IMG/VR virus record: IMGVR_UViG_3300034073_001491
Span: 1 to 37,492 of that record
Direction: 5' to 3' (one strand)
DNA: 37,492 bases
Source: a virus
Shown here: positions 20,802-30,942 of the stretch, one piece after another
How the letters are laid out: the number at the start of each line of letters is the position of its first letter
How positions within the stretch are numbered: position 1 is the stretch's first letter
Position numbers and translations under genes: made by a program
Notes under the pieces: generated by a model
The model's input: the letters and a program-made list of their open reading frames with translations, nothing else
Database searches by the model: none
Told to the model about the DNA's origin: nothing

Positions 20802-22784
20802 ATGGGGACTAAACGAGCAGTACCGGCTCAAGACAAAGCAAAATTTTTTGCTCTTATTGCCGCAGGCCAAAACATCAAATCAGCCTGCGCCCAAGCCGGG
20901 GTGCATTACAACACCGGTTCCCGCTGGCTGAAAAAAGCCAAAGAAGCCGAGGCGGCACGTCGAGAGGCTGAAGCAAAAGGCTCACGAGGGTCCGGATCAG
21001 GTGGCCGTCAAGCGTTGGATTATCAACGTCTGATGGATGCGGTTGATTTGCCTTCTGCTATTCCGTATGACCAGTTAACTGACGAAGCAAAACGAGGGTT
21101 GGAGGATTTCGACTATTTCCGTAGGAGATATTTGGGCAGGGTTCCTAGCCCGTGGCAGGTAGAAGCCGCAGTGACTCTGGTTGAACTGCTCGAATCCGAA
21201 GAAAAAGAGTTCGTTGTTCTGAATGTTCCTCCGGGTGCAGGTAAATCCACCCTGTTTCATGATGTTGCGGTGTGGGCAATCTGTCGTAACAGGCGTATTC
21301 GTGTGATGATCGGTTCGGTTTCGGCGGCAATGGCAAAGATGTATTCCCGCCGTATCCGTGAAACCCTCGAACGGGTCACCCCTATGGAACCAGACCCGAT
21401 CATGATCCAAAAAGGACTAGCAATCAACGCCGAAGGGTGCCTCTCTATCGACTATGGCCGGTTTAAACCCGTCGACAAGGGGGCGTTGTGGCGGGCTGAA
21501 GAGTTCGTTGTCGAACAGGTAGACGGAAACGGACTCGACAACAAAGAACCCACCGTCCGTGCCTACGGAATCGAAGCAGAATTCATTGGTCACCGTGCCG
21601 ATCTGTGCCTGTTTGACGATGTGGCCTCCCCAGACAACGCCCGAGAATCAGTTGCGAGGGACAAACTGTTGGAACGGTGGGACAATGTGGCCGAGGCTCG
21701 CTGTGACCCCGGCGGCCTCCTCGCTGTAATCGGCCAGAGACTCGGCTCCGGCGACCTGTACGCCCATTGTCTGGCAAAAGAAACCTACGACATCGACGAA
21801 GACCTGAACTACGACGGCTCAGACGTCCTCACCCCTGAGGAAGCCGAAGCCCAAGAGCCTCTGAAACAAAAAAAGTATCGCCACATCATCTACAAAGCGT
21901 ATTACGACGAGTTGGATACGGGCCCTAAATCCCGTGCCTTCACCGCCGAACCATACCCAAACGGCCCTTTGCTCGACCCGAAACGCCTTTCATGGAAAGA
22001 CCTGTCATTCATCAGATACAACAAACCTGACATCTTCCGGGTTGTGTATCAGCAAGAAGACCTTGACATCGAAAACAGATTGGCGGATCGCACATGGATC
22101 ACCGGAGGAAATGGCCCAGACGGCGTTCTCTACCCCGGCTGTATCGACTCCGAACGGTTCCCCGGCAACATCACCAGAGACCTCGCCCACCCGTGGGTCT
22201 CCATCGTCGCCATCGACCCCAGCCCCACCATGTTCTGGGCGTTCGTCTGGATCATCTACCAACCCGAACAAAACCTGTACCACGTCGTCGACATTGAACG
22301 CACCAAAATGACCGCCGAAGACGTACTCGGATACGACACCACCAGCCGTATCTACGCAGGCAAAATGGAAGAATGGCAAAACCGGTCCTATGATATGGGC
22401 TACCCCATCTCCCACTGGGTTGTCGAAATCAACGCCGCCCAACGATTCCTCCTTCAACACGATTTCGTCCGTAAATGGCAGGCACTCCACAACGTCAACA
22501 TCATCCCCCACACCACCACCCGCAACAAAGTTGACGAAAACCTCGGCGTTGAAGCCCTCATCCCGCCGCTCCTCCGATCCGGCTCAATCCGGTTCCCCAC
22601 AATGCGGGCCAACTGGAAAACCCTCGCCATCGTCGACGAACTCACCAAATGGACCCGAGATAAAAAGAACGGAACTGACCTTGTGATGGCTTTGTGGATG
22701 GCGATTCTGAACCTGCCAAACCTCACGACCGTCAAACTGCCACCCCGCCAGTGGCGGCCGTCATGGATGCTCAAAAGAGCGTAA
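20802..22784 (+). CDS. Terminase large subunit with N-terminal HTH
   Basis: A 660-residue protein. Residues about 10-45 look like a helix-turn-helix (FFALIAAGQNIKSACAQAG, then SRWLKKAKE), more typical of small terminase subunits. The ATPase follows: Walker A VPPGAGKST at 142-150 and Walker B DLCLFDD near 270. The RNase-H-like nuclease has Asp near 470 (IVAIDPS), Glu near 540 (WVVEINAAQ) and Asp near 624 (NGTDLVMALW). It cuts and pumps DNA into the procapsid through the portal encoded next. No separate small subunit gene is recognised. Confidence 0.9.
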   Translation: MGTKRAVPAQDKAKFFALIAAGQNIKSACAQAGVHYNTGSRWLKKAKEAEAARREAEAKGSRGSGSGGRQALDYQRLMDAVDLPSAIPYDQLTDEAKRGLEDFDYFRRRYLGRVPSPWQVEAAVTLVELLESEEKEFVVLNVPPGAGKSTLFHDVAVWAICRNRRIRVMIGSVSAAMAKMYSRRIRETLERVTPMEPDPIMIQKGLAINAEGCLSIDYGRFKPVDKGALWRAEEFVVEQVDGNGLDNKEPTVRAYGIEAEFIGHRADLCLFDDVASPDNARESVARDKLLERWDNVAEARCDPGGLLAVIGQRLGSGDLYAHCLAKETYDIDEDLNYDGSDVLTPEEAEAQEPLKQKKYRHIIYKAYYDELDTGPKSRAFTAEPYPNGPLLDPKRLSWKDLSFIRYNKPDIFRVVYQQEDLDIENRLADRTWITGGNGPDGVLYPGCIDSERFPGNITRDLAHPWVSIVAIDPSPTMFWAFVWIIYQPEQNLYHVVDIERTKMTAEDVLGYDTTSRIYAGKMEEWQNRSYDMGYPISHWVVEINAAQRFLLQHDFVRKWQALHNVNIIPHTTTRNKVDENLGVEALIPPLLRSGSIRFPTMRANWKTLAIVDELTKWTRDKKNGTDLVMALWMAILNLPNLTTVKLPPRQWRPSWMLKRA

Positions 22785-22826
22785 TATGTTATCGTTAGAC
22801 ACGACTGCGCCAACCAGAGGTCTTGA

Positions 22827-24620
22827 ATGAAAACTGTCGAAGAAATCGTTGATCTCTACAAAAGCCGTAGAGAAGCCATTGGCCCGATCCTCCGACAGAT
22901 GATGGAAGTACGCCACCTCGCCAACGGCGATGTGGTTGTCCCCCTGTCAGAACTTGACCGCACCGCCCGCTCCTCAGTCGCAAACCTTTTCGTTACCGGC
23001 CTCGAACAAATGTCCATGAGGTCAGCATCAACCAGCCCGACCTGTTATTTCCCGCCGTTGCGAGAAGGACAGGATCGTTCGATGAAACTGGCTCGTGACC
23101 GCAAACGAGCAATCGAATCAATCTGGGCAAACAACCGAATGCAACAGAAAGACCGTCGCCGCTACCGGCACTACTACGCCTACGCCTCCTCCCCGGTCTT
23201 TCTTAAGCCCAACATGGATAAGCGGATCGTTGAATGGCATATCCGCAACCCGCTCGATACGTTTGCCGCACCCCCATCAGACCCCGAGAACCCGGTACCC
23301 GACAACGTAATTTTCACATATTCACGTACATATCGTTGGATTATGCAGAACTTCGGCAACGCCATCGATGGTCTGCTCCGAGTTGGCAACCCCAAATGGG
23401 ACGACCTGTTCACCATCATCGAATACGTTTGCGACAACGAAATCGTCACCGCCGTTATCGGTTATGAAAAAGACCGTGACCCGATCACCGGCATCCCCTA
23501 CGCCGGACGGCCCGCCGTGGAACTGTCCCGCATCCCGAACCGCACCGGAATGCCCCTCGTTGTCATCCCCCAGCGCATCACCCTCGACAAGCCCCGAGGC
23601 CAGTTCGACGGAATCCTTGGAATGTATTACACCCGAGCAAGGTTGCAGGCTCTCACCGAGATTGCTATTGAGCGTGGCATTTTCCCCGACGAATACCTGA
23701 TCGCCCGCCCCGGCGAAAACCCCGAAATCATCCAGTTGGCCGACGGCAAAACCGGACAGTTGGGAGTCGTCAAAGGCGGCGACATTCAACAGTTGAACGC
23801 CCAACCCGGCTACAAAACCGACGTCGCCATCGACCGTCTTGAACGGCAAGAACGACTTGAAGCCGCCATCCCCGCAGAGTTCGGCGGCGAATCCGGCACC
23901 AACATCCGCACAGGCCGTCGAGGCGAATCCATTCTGTCAGCCACCATCGACTTCCGAGTACAGGAAGCCCAAGACATCTTTGCGGCCGCACGAGTCGAAG
24001 AAGACAAAATCGCAATCAACCTAGAAAAAACCTACTGGGGCAACGCACCCAAGTCGTTTTTCATCCCCGGCATCGGCGGAGGAATCAAGGACTACACCCC
24101 CAACAAACTGTGGGAAACCGATTTCCACTATGTCGCATACTCAGCCGCAGGATCAGACGTCAACAGCCTCATCGTCGGCCTTGGTCAGCGCCTTGGAACC
24201 GGTCTTATGTCCAAAGAATCAGCCCGTGAAGCAGACCCGCTGATCTCCGACCCGGAACTTGAAAAGGACCGCATCGTTGCCGAAGGTATCGAAGCCGCCC
24301 TGCTGTCCTCAATTCAGGCACAGGCCGCCGACCCGAACGGCCCATACCAGCCAGATGACCTTGCCTACATTTCTGAACAGGTACAATCGAACAGGATGTC
24401 GTTGTCTGAAGCAATCATGGCGGCACAAAAGCGTGCACAGGAACGGCAGGCCGCTATGGCCCCGGCCGGGTCACCAGAAACAATGCCCGGTTTGTCAATG
24501 CCCGGAATGGGTATGGAACAAATGGCAGGCCCAGCCGCTCCGGCAGGCCCGCCATCACTTGAATCACTACTGGCACAACTTGGTGGTGGAGGCGCACCCG
24601 CCCCAGCAGGAATGATCTGA
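22827..24620 (+). CDS. Portal protein
   Basis: A 597-residue protein following terminase, start ATG 22827 with AGAGG upstream. Length, position and content fit a portal: an N-terminal helical part (IGPILRQMMEVRHLANGD), a central region with IVVEWH-like aromatic strands, a long stem/crown helix region (IDRLERQERLEAAIPAEFGG) and a Pro/Gly/Met-rich C-terminal tail. It forms the dodecameric channel for DNA. No single diagnostic motif, so support is mostly order and size. Confidence 0.75.
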   Translation: MKTVEEIVDLYKSRREAIGPILRQMMEVRHLANGDVVVPLSELDRTARSSVANLFVTGLEQMSMRSASTSPTCYFPPLREGQDRSMKLARDRKRAIESIWANNRMQQKDRRRYRHYYAYASSPVFLKPNMDKRIVEWHIRNPLDTFAAPPSDPENPVPDNVIFTYSRTYRWIMQNFGNAIDGLLRVGNPKWDDLFTIIEYVCDNEIVTAVIGYEKDRDPITGIPYAGRPAVELSRIPNRTGMPLVVIPQRITLDKPRGQFDGILGMYYTRARLQALTEIAIERGIFPDEYLIARPGENPEIIQLADGKTGQLGVVKGGDIQQLNAQPGYKTDVAIDRLERQERLEAAIPAEFGGESGTNIRTGRRGESILSATIDFRVQEAQDIFAAARVEEDKIAINLEKTYWGNAPKSFFIPGIGGGIKDYTPNKLWETDFHYVAYSAAGSDVNSLIVGLGQRLGTGLMSKESAREADPLISDPELEKDRIVAEGIEAALLSSIQAQAADPNGPYQPDDLAYISEQVQSNRMSLSEAIMAAQKRAQERQAAMAPAGSPETMPGLSMPGMGMEQMAGPAAPAGPPSLESLLAQLGGGGAPAPAGMI

Positions 24621-24621
24621 C

Positions 24622-25014
24622 ATGGCAAAGCAATACCCAAACCGTTCAGACCTTCGTAACCCCGCAGGCAAAGTAGCCAAAATGGCTCCCAAAGGGCAAA
24701 CCTACGGCGAAGCAACAAAGCAGATGCAAGCACAAGAAGCCGTCCCAATGGCGGCCGCCCCCACCGAAACAAACATCCCCGCACCTCAGCCGGGGTCACT
24801 TGGCGAGTTCGGCCGTGCAACTGAACGCCCTGACGAACCAGCAACCCTCGGCTCAATGGTTGGTCCCGGTCCCGGCCCAGAAATCTTCGGCCCGTCACCA
24901 ACCGTCCCCGCTGTCGGTTCAAAACGAGACCTTGTTGAAAGAGTCCGTGCCATCGCAGACGTCTATCCTTCCCCTGTCCTGTTGATGTTTCTTTCGGAGT
25001 TGGAACGGTCCTAA
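24622..25014 (+). CDS. Small Pro-rich virion-module protein
   Basis: A 130-residue protein starting one base after the portal stop. The N-terminus is basic (MAKQYPNRSDLRNPAGKVA), the middle Pro/Gly-rich and disordered, the end helical (LVERVRAIADVYPSPVLLMFL). TAATG couples it to the next gene. Perhaps a portal- or ejection-associated protein. Confidence 0.6.
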   Translation: MAKQYPNRSDLRNPAGKVAKMAPKGQTYGEATKQMQAQEAVPMAAAPTETNIPAPQPGSLGEFGRATERPDEPATLGSMVGPGPGPEIFGPSPTVPAVGSKRDLVERVRAIADVYPSPVLLMFLSELERS

Positions 25015-25340
25015 TGCCTTTCATCACAAACGATATGCCCCTTGACGTCGATCAGGTGATGCAATGGGAAAAGGCACGGTCGGAAAGAATTGAAACCTAC
25101 AAAACGCTGTACAACGAAGACACAGCACAACGCCTCATTGACGCCGCCACCCAATACCACTGGGTCAACCCACAGTTGACCGCCTCTTTGATCCTTAACG
25201 GTGCTGACTATCTGATGCCAGAAGTTGGTGCTCACGCCGCAGAAAAAATGGCGGAAGTTGGCCTGTCCCCCGCAGACCGTGTGCGGAACGATCGCATCAT
25301 GAAAGCACTACGAAGCAGGCTTGAAGGCGGTGCCGAATAA
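25014..25340 (+). CDS. Small helical virion-module protein
   Basis: A 108-residue, mostly helical protein (VDQVMQWEKARSERIETYKTL, then LIDAATQYHWVN). Start ATG 25014 and stop 25340 overlap neighbours (TAATG). It sits between portal and the giant internal protein. No family recognised. Confidence 0.6.
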   Translation: MPFITNDMPLDVDQVMQWEKARSERIETYKTLYNEDTAQRLIDAATQYHWVNPQLTASLILNGADYLMPEVGAHAAEKMAEVGLSPADRVRNDRIMKALRSRLEGGAE

Positions 25341-28300
25341 TGTCGTGGAATCCGTTTGACTGGGTTGACGAGGGGCTCGACGCCGCTGGTGATGCTTTTG
25401 GCTACACCAAAGATGCCTTCGAAAACCTGTTGAAGTCCGGTGGTAAAACTATTTTTGGTTCACCAGCAACACGTGTCGTCACCGAAACCGTAGGGACAGT
25501 CACCGAACCTTTGTATGCAAGCGTCAAAGGGACGAGTCGTGCAGTCACAACAGCATGGGATTTCCCACTCCAAGTGTTGAACAACTCTGCGGCGTTTTCC
25601 TACAACAACCCAATCTCCCGTAACGCAATACCGTTGATGCCTAAAGCCGGTAAAGGCTTTAAAAAGGCGGAAGCCTCAACCCTTGAACAACTTGTTGGCG
25701 TGATCCGTAACACCACCCTCGGAGAAGCGGTGTCTGATCTTCTTCCCGGCGGCCAAAAACTTGACATCGGTACCGGATTTTTTGCTGGCGGAGAAACACA
25801 AGCCCAAGTCAACGCCAAGAAAAGAGAACTGTACCCCACGCTGTACGGCTCGACATACACCGTCGGCCGGTCGTTTTCGGCTCAACTTGCAGACAACGGC
25901 GTAATCGAACCCGGCTCCACCGCCTACAATGTCATCTCCGGTGCGCTCGACGCAGGCTGGACAATCGGCGCAGATCCCACGAACTGGATACCGGCTGGGG
26001 CTGTAGCCCGAATCGGTGACGTTGTAGTACCGATTACAACCGGCGCACGTGCCGGTCGTCGTGCCAAAGTCACCACAACGCTTTCTCCAAAAGCCAAGCG
26101 GGTTATTGAAAAAGCAATCGACGAAGGCAAAATCATTACCGACGCCGCAGGGCTTATCGACAACGGCCGCCGCACCGTCAACCCCAACAACTGGGAAGCA
26201 TTCAAAGTAACCCCCAAAGGCCAGCAGTGGCTTGAAGGGTTCGTGGGGGACCAGTCTGGAACTGCCGCAGAAATCTGGCGCCGATCCAACAAAACAATCC
26301 CACCGGGCACAGCCAAGAAACTTGCCGACGCCCAAACGATTGACGAAGTAGTAGCCGTACTAGATGATGCTGTCTACACGGGCGACCCTCTCGCACACGT
26401 CCGTATTCTCCCCGGTATCGACCCCCGCCCTATCGTCACCAAGGTCGGAGCAACAATCAAGGGCAACGCCACCCGCTACCGCCCATTTTTTGACACACTC
26501 CCAGAAGCAACCGACTTCCCCCTGAATAACCCACTTAAGGCCGCAAACAACGCCGACAGCGTGATGGGCGTTTTGGAAGTCCCGCTCGAAACCCGTAACG
26601 CTTTAATGACGGAACTGTTCGAAATTTTCGACGGCACCGACAACAAAGCAGTATTCGACTGGTTGAACAAGTTTGAAGAAACTGTCGTCGCAAGCCAGTT
26701 GAAAAAGTGGAACTACACAGAAGACGAAATCAGGCGGGTCGCATCGTGGCGTAAGCGCTACCAAGAAACCGTGTCAGGGTTCGTCACCGATCAGGCTGGG
26801 TCGTCTGTACCGCTTGAATGGCTTATCGGAGGCCCTGAAGGCGGGTATGGGCCTTTGTTGCTTTCCCAAATCTTGAACGTCAACCCGGTACTTATCGACC
26901 CGGAAGATATGCGTTACATCGCTGACCGGCTTGGTCCGATTCGTTCCCGCCTCGAAGCATCCCGCCGTAGAGTCACAGAAACATTTACCGATCCTGACAC
27001 TGGTGAAAAAATTGTCACCGAAACAGAGTTGGTCCCGTTTATCAATAGACCGCTTGCAACAACAGAAATGGTTGGCGACCTTCTCGACTATGGGCAGGCA
27101 CGTGTCTGGAAACCAAACGTCCTTCTTCGCCCCCGCTACCTCATCCGGGTGTTGCCAGAAGAAATGTTGCGTGTCTCCGCATCCGGCATCTTCGACCACC
27201 CGTTCCAGTATGTGGCGCAAATCTTCACAAACCGCAACACCGTCGATGCTTACGGGCGGGTCATTATCACAGCCCGGAAAGCCGCCAAAATTGAAGCCGC
27301 CGCCAACGAAGCAGGGCGTGTACTGAAAAGGCTGGAAGACTTGCAAGCGGCAGGCCGGACTATTTACCGTGACAAAAACATTGCTGAATGGATTGCTGAA
27401 CTCCAAGACGAAATTGCTGGCTATACGTCACAACTTGACGTGTTCGATGAGCGCCTCGCAAAACTTATGCCCGGTGTAGATGACGCCCTTCTGCGTGGCG
27501 CCCCCGGCCGAACAAGCAATTTGATGCTTCACCCCGCCGCAGTATCAGGGATGCTAAAGCGAGGAGAACTGATTTCTGTTGAGAGAGCCGTTAACCCTGA
27601 CCTGTGGGCTAAAGCAATGGCACAAAGACTCGCTGAACGTGCCTCAAACGGCTACTACCGATCAATCGCCAAAGCCATCAAGGACGGCGAAAGCGTTCAA
27701 AAGATCACAAACCGTTTTATGAGCGGAGACCTCAAGCAGTTCCTCGACAGATACAAAGCAGAAGTGGGAAACCTTGATCCGTCTTACGTCTGGGACCGGA
27801 ACGGTGTTCGAAACTTCGTACAAAAAAACATCGACGATATTAACATCTACACCTTCAACGGTGAACCACAACTGCTTGACGCCATCATCAACAACTCGTT
27901 CGCTAACGAGGCGCTTTCAGGAGCCAAGGGTTTCCAGAGCCTTGCTGACCGGGCCAAGTTTGGCAAGCAGGTAGCAGGCTACGAACCGAACCGACTGCTG
28001 AAAAAGTTCATCAAGGACAATTTCCTTGAAAGCCCTAATGCCCCGGCACGTGTGAACTATTTCCCGTCGGTGTATGACCAAGATGCAACCGTAAAGAACC
28101 TCGCCCAACGTATGTCAGCACGGTACGACGCCCTGCTTGCCATGTTCTGGGACGGGCTGTACGGGACGTCTTCGGACCTGTTGGCACGTAACCCGCTGTG
28201 GAGCCAAAGCAAATGGCAACGGATCGTCGAACTCGTTCCCGTTATGAACCCCGCTGAAGCGGCCAAACTGGCAAACAATGTAAAAAACAGCAGTCTGGCA

Positions 28301-30052
28301 AAGTCGATCATTGACGACATTGTTGAGTTGGCCGCCACCGCCCGTGGGGAAATGACAATCGACGATGTAGAAATACTAGGAGAACTGTTCGCTATCCGTA
28401 ATACAAGAGAAACCTTGTTTGATGCGTCTCGCAAAACCAAGTTCGGTGCCGCCCACCGCAAGTTGTTTCCTTTCTACGATGCTTTTGTCGAGTTGACCGG
28501 CTCCGCCCTCAAACTTGCAACCAACCCAAAGGTGTTGCACCGTGCCGACAAAGTGATTGGGGAACTTCAGGAAAACACTTTCCTCGGCTCAGACATTGAC
28601 GGTGATGGGAAGAAAGAGTCTTTTCTTTATCGTGATCCCGCATCTGGCGAAGAAATGTTTGCTATAGCGGTGAGAGGGAAATTTCTCCAGAAGTGGAGAG
28701 ATATGGGTTTGGACTTCAGGTTTGGCAATACTTTGAATAGCCTTTCACTTATCACCACGCCGTACCCTTCACTGTCACCTTTCGTGTCCGGACCGGTGAA
28801 TGCGATGCTTCCGAACACGACAGAGTTCGACAAACTTCGAGACCTCATTGCCCCTTACGGAGTGCCTAATCTCAGCGACCCGTCAATCGCCCAGTATCTC
28901 ATTCCCGGGGCCACAGAACAGGTACAAAGAATTCTCGGCTCTAACGGGATTGAAATTTTTAGCAAGGTAGACGACCGCCAAAAAGCAATTCAATCAGTTC
29001 TCAGAGCCTTGCAAGTGGCGGCGACAGTCAAAGATTATGACCCGATCACACCCGGCCAGCAGGGGCCGACAGGCGACGAATCGCTTGAAGAATGGCAGAA
29101 CGACGGGAAAGAACTAGGAATAAAAATCTGGGGTCTTACCGGCTGGGCCGGTCTATTCCTTCCCGGCGCCCCTATCGCCCAATGGTCAGCCAAAACAAAA
29201 CAAGGGAATGTCCTGCTGTCTGTCTTGTCGCAACGCTGGGTTCAGATTGACAAAGACGGCGACAAACTAGGACTGGACTATCAGGACAAACTGGAACAGT
29301 TCGTAGAGGAATTCGGCTCAGAAAACATGGTTGCGTTCCTTCAACCTGTTACTGACCGCACCATCGCCGGGTCTACCTCAACCCGTGAATACTACGACTG
29401 GTATCGCCAAAACAAAGAAGTTGTTGATAGATACCCAGAAGTTGGTGGATATTTTTCACCGAAGGCTGGCGATCTTGACCCTGACGTGTGGAACATCCAG
29501 CGCCTCTCCGGCGATGTCGAATACAAAGACCCAGAACAGTTCGCCAAAAACGTCGAATCGGCAGTCGCCAACTTCCTTTTTAATCGCAACATCCGAGCCT
29601 TTGAAGACAGCATCCCGCCGAATCAGCGGGGCACCAAGGCCGCAGATAGCGCTATCAAGGAAGAACGTAAGAGATTGTCGGATGGCCTTTCGAAGGCATA
29701 CCCGAACTGGGATCGGGCTTCTGCCGCTACCCAAGCAAAGAAAAACCGGGAAATCCAGATTCAGCAGGTCCGTCGTTTTGTGGCTGAACCCAGCCAGCAA
29801 GATAATGCTGTAGCCAGAGCCGCCCGTGCATACCTTGAGTTCAGAGACGCAAACGTGGAGTTCGTTGTCGCTAACACCAGCAAGGTCAGCGAGGAGAACT
29901 GGAAAACAATGACGGCGAACCGGGCCGCTATTGCTCTTCGTGGGGCGCTTTGGCAGGAAGGCGAACGTCTAGCCTCGGAAACCCCTGAATTTGTGAACCT
30001 GTGGCAGAATGTTTTGTCACGAGAGTTTATTTCTGTAGAGATTGAGGACTGA
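25340..30052 (+). CDS. Giant internal virion/ejection protein candidate (1570 aa)
   Basis: The largest gene of the window, ATG 25340. The N-terminal 250 residues contain small hydrophobic or amphipathic helices (GALDAGWTIGADPTNW). Most of the rest is charged and helical with several coiled-coil stretches, and a domain near residues 1080-1190 has EDxDGDG-like turns (GSDIDGDGKKES). No lysozyme, protease or RNA-polymerase motif was found by eye. Size and place between portal and scaffold suit podovirus ejection proteins such as T7 gp16 (about 1320 residues). It may form a trans-envelope channel or be carried in the head. Confidence 0.55.
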   Translation: MSWNPFDWVDEGLDAAGDAFGYTKDAFENLLKSGGKTIFGSPATRVVTETVGTVTEPLYASVKGTSRAVTTAWDFPLQVLNNSAAFSYNNPISRNAIPLMPKAGKGFKKAEASTLEQLVGVIRNTTLGEAVSDLLPGGQKLDIGTGFFAGGETQAQVNAKKRELYPTLYGSTYTVGRSFSAQLADNGVIEPGSTAYNVISGALDAGWTIGADPTNWIPAGAVARIGDVVVPITTGARAGRRAKVTTTLSPKAKRVIEKAIDEGKIITDAAGLIDNGRRTVNPNNWEAFKVTPKGQQWLEGFVGDQSGTAAEIWRRSNKTIPPGTAKKLADAQTIDEVVAVLDDAVYTGDPLAHVRILPGIDPRPIVTKVGATIKGNATRYRPFFDTLPEATDFPLNNPLKAANNADSVMGVLEVPLETRNALMTELFEIFDGTDNKAVFDWLNKFEETVVASQLKKWNYTEDEIRRVASWRKRYQETVSGFVTDQAGSSVPLEWLIGGPEGGYGPLLLSQILNVNPVLIDPEDMRYIADRLGPIRSRLEASRRRVTETFTDPDTGEKIVTETELVPFINRPLATTEMVGDLLDYGQARVWKPNVLLRPRYLIRVLPEEMLRVSASGIFDHPFQYVAQIFTNRNTVDAYGRVIITARKAAKIEAAANEAGRVLKRLEDLQAAGRTIYRDKNIAEWIAELQDEIAGYTSQLDVFDERLAKLMPGVDDALLRGAPGRTSNLMLHPAAVSGMLKRGELISVERAVNPDLWAKAMAQRLAERASNGYYRSIAKAIKDGESVQKITNRFMSGDLKQFLDRYKAEVGNLDPSYVWDRNGVRNFVQKNIDDINIYTFNGEPQLLDAIINNSFANEALSGAKGFQSLADRAKFGKQVAGYEPNRLLKKFIKDNFLESPNAPARVNYFPSVYDQDATVKNLAQRMSARYDALLAMFWDGLYGTSSDLLARNPLWSQSKWQRIVELVPVMNPAEAAKLANNVKNSSLAKSIIDDIVELAATARGEMTIDDVEILGELFAIRNTRETLFDASRKTKFGAAHRKLFPFYDAFVELTGSALKLATNPKVLHRADKVIGELQENTFLGSDIDGDGKKESFLYRDPASGEEMFAIAVRGKFLQKWRDMGLDFRFGNTLNSLSLITTPYPSLSPFVSGPVNAMLPNTTEFDKLRDLIAPYGVPNLSDPSIAQYLIPGATEQVQRILGSNGIEIFSKVDDRQKAIQSVLRALQVAATVKDYDPITPGQQGPTGDESLEEWQNDGKELGIKIWGLTGWAGLFLPGAPIAQWSAKTKQGNVLLSVLSQRWVQIDKDGDKLGLDYQDKLEQFVEEFGSENMVAFLQPVTDRTIAGSTSTREYYDWYRQNKEVVDRYPEVGGYFSPKAGDLDPDVWNIQRLSGDVEYKDPEQFAKNVESAVANFLFNRNIRAFEDSIPPNQRGTKAADSAIKEERKRLSDGLSKAYPNWDRASAATQAKKNREIQIQQVRRFVAEPSQQDNAVARAARAYLEFRDANVEFVVANTSKVSEENWKTMTANRAAIALRGALWQEGERLASETPEFVNLWQNVLSREFISVEIED

Positions 30053-30054
30053 TT

Positions 30055-30942
30055 ATGGCTGAGACACCCCCAACAACTACAACTACTACGCCCTCCACAC
30101 AGCCGACTGTTCCTGCGGCACGTCAATTTGGTGCGACGACCACGACAGTACCAACAAGATCGTCGACCCCTGCGGCCGGAAACAGCAGAGTTAGCCCTGA
30201 CTTGACAAGACCGGGGATTCTCACTGAAGAGGATGGGGACTTTTCTGTTTCCGCTATTGGCGTTCGTGGCCGCAGGCTTTACGACGCACAGGGGAAACTG
30301 ATCCGGTATGAGGGTTACAAGTACCAGACTGGCGCTAGGTACCCCACAACGTCCGGGGCTGGTGCCGCCACAGGTACACCGATGGTTGTAACCCAGCGGG
30401 AACCTCAGTATTTTGCTGGCGATGAAGATAAAATCTTTGCACTGTCGATAGAAGACCTTTCAAATCTTCAACGGGCGATGAACGCCGTCGGTCTTCTTGG
30501 TGACAACTATTCACCGGGAGTGGCTGACGGGCCAACTCGTGCCGCCTACTACAACCTGCTCGAAGAAGCCAACGGCTACGGTGAGGACACCGACGCTACG
30601 ATCTTGCGACGTGCCGCCCTTGGTGGCGGCCCCAAAGGCCAGTTGACCCAATATCGGGTATCGAACGAACTCGACATCAAAAACGTCATCAACCGTGTTT
30701 CTCAGCAGGCATTGGGCCGCAAACTTGGAGAAGGTGACCTGACCCGTCTTGCCAAGATGTACCGTGAACTCGAAAAGCAGGCTGGTCTTGCCGCCGGTTC
30801 AGACACGATACAGCAGGTTGAAACAGCGCCCAGCCCAGAGGCGTTTGCTGAATCACAGTTGGGGCAGATGTTCCCAGATGAAACGAACGCTCGCCAGTTC
30901 GGTTCGTACCTTGAGGCGATCAAGGAAAGGTATCAAGTCTGA
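30055..30942 (+). CDS. Virion-module protein with peptidoglycan-binding-like region
   Basis: A 295-residue protein. The first 55 residues are Thr/Pro-rich and disordered (TTTTTTPSTQPTVPAA). At about residues 130-175 there is a PGBD-like pattern (SIEDLSNLQRAMNAVGLLGD, then GVADGPTRAAYYNLL): helix, loop with D-G, helix. The C-terminal third is helical. It follows the giant protein and is probably ejected or head-internal, helping reach or cross the wall. Coupled to the next gene by overlap. Confidence 0.6.
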   Translation: MAETPPTTTTTTPSTQPTVPAARQFGATTTTVPTRSSTPAAGNSRVSPDLTRPGILTEEDGDFSVSAIGVRGRRLYDAQGKLIRYEGYKYQTGARYPTTSGAGAATGTPMVVTQREPQYFAGDEDKIFALSIEDLSNLQRAMNAVGLLGDNYSPGVADGPTRAAYYNLLEEANGYGEDTDATILRRAALGGGPKGQLTQYRVSNELDIKNVINRVSQQALGRKLGEGDLTRLAKMYRELEKQAGLAAGSDTIQQVETAPSPEAFAESQLGQMFPDETNARQFGSYLEAIKERYQV

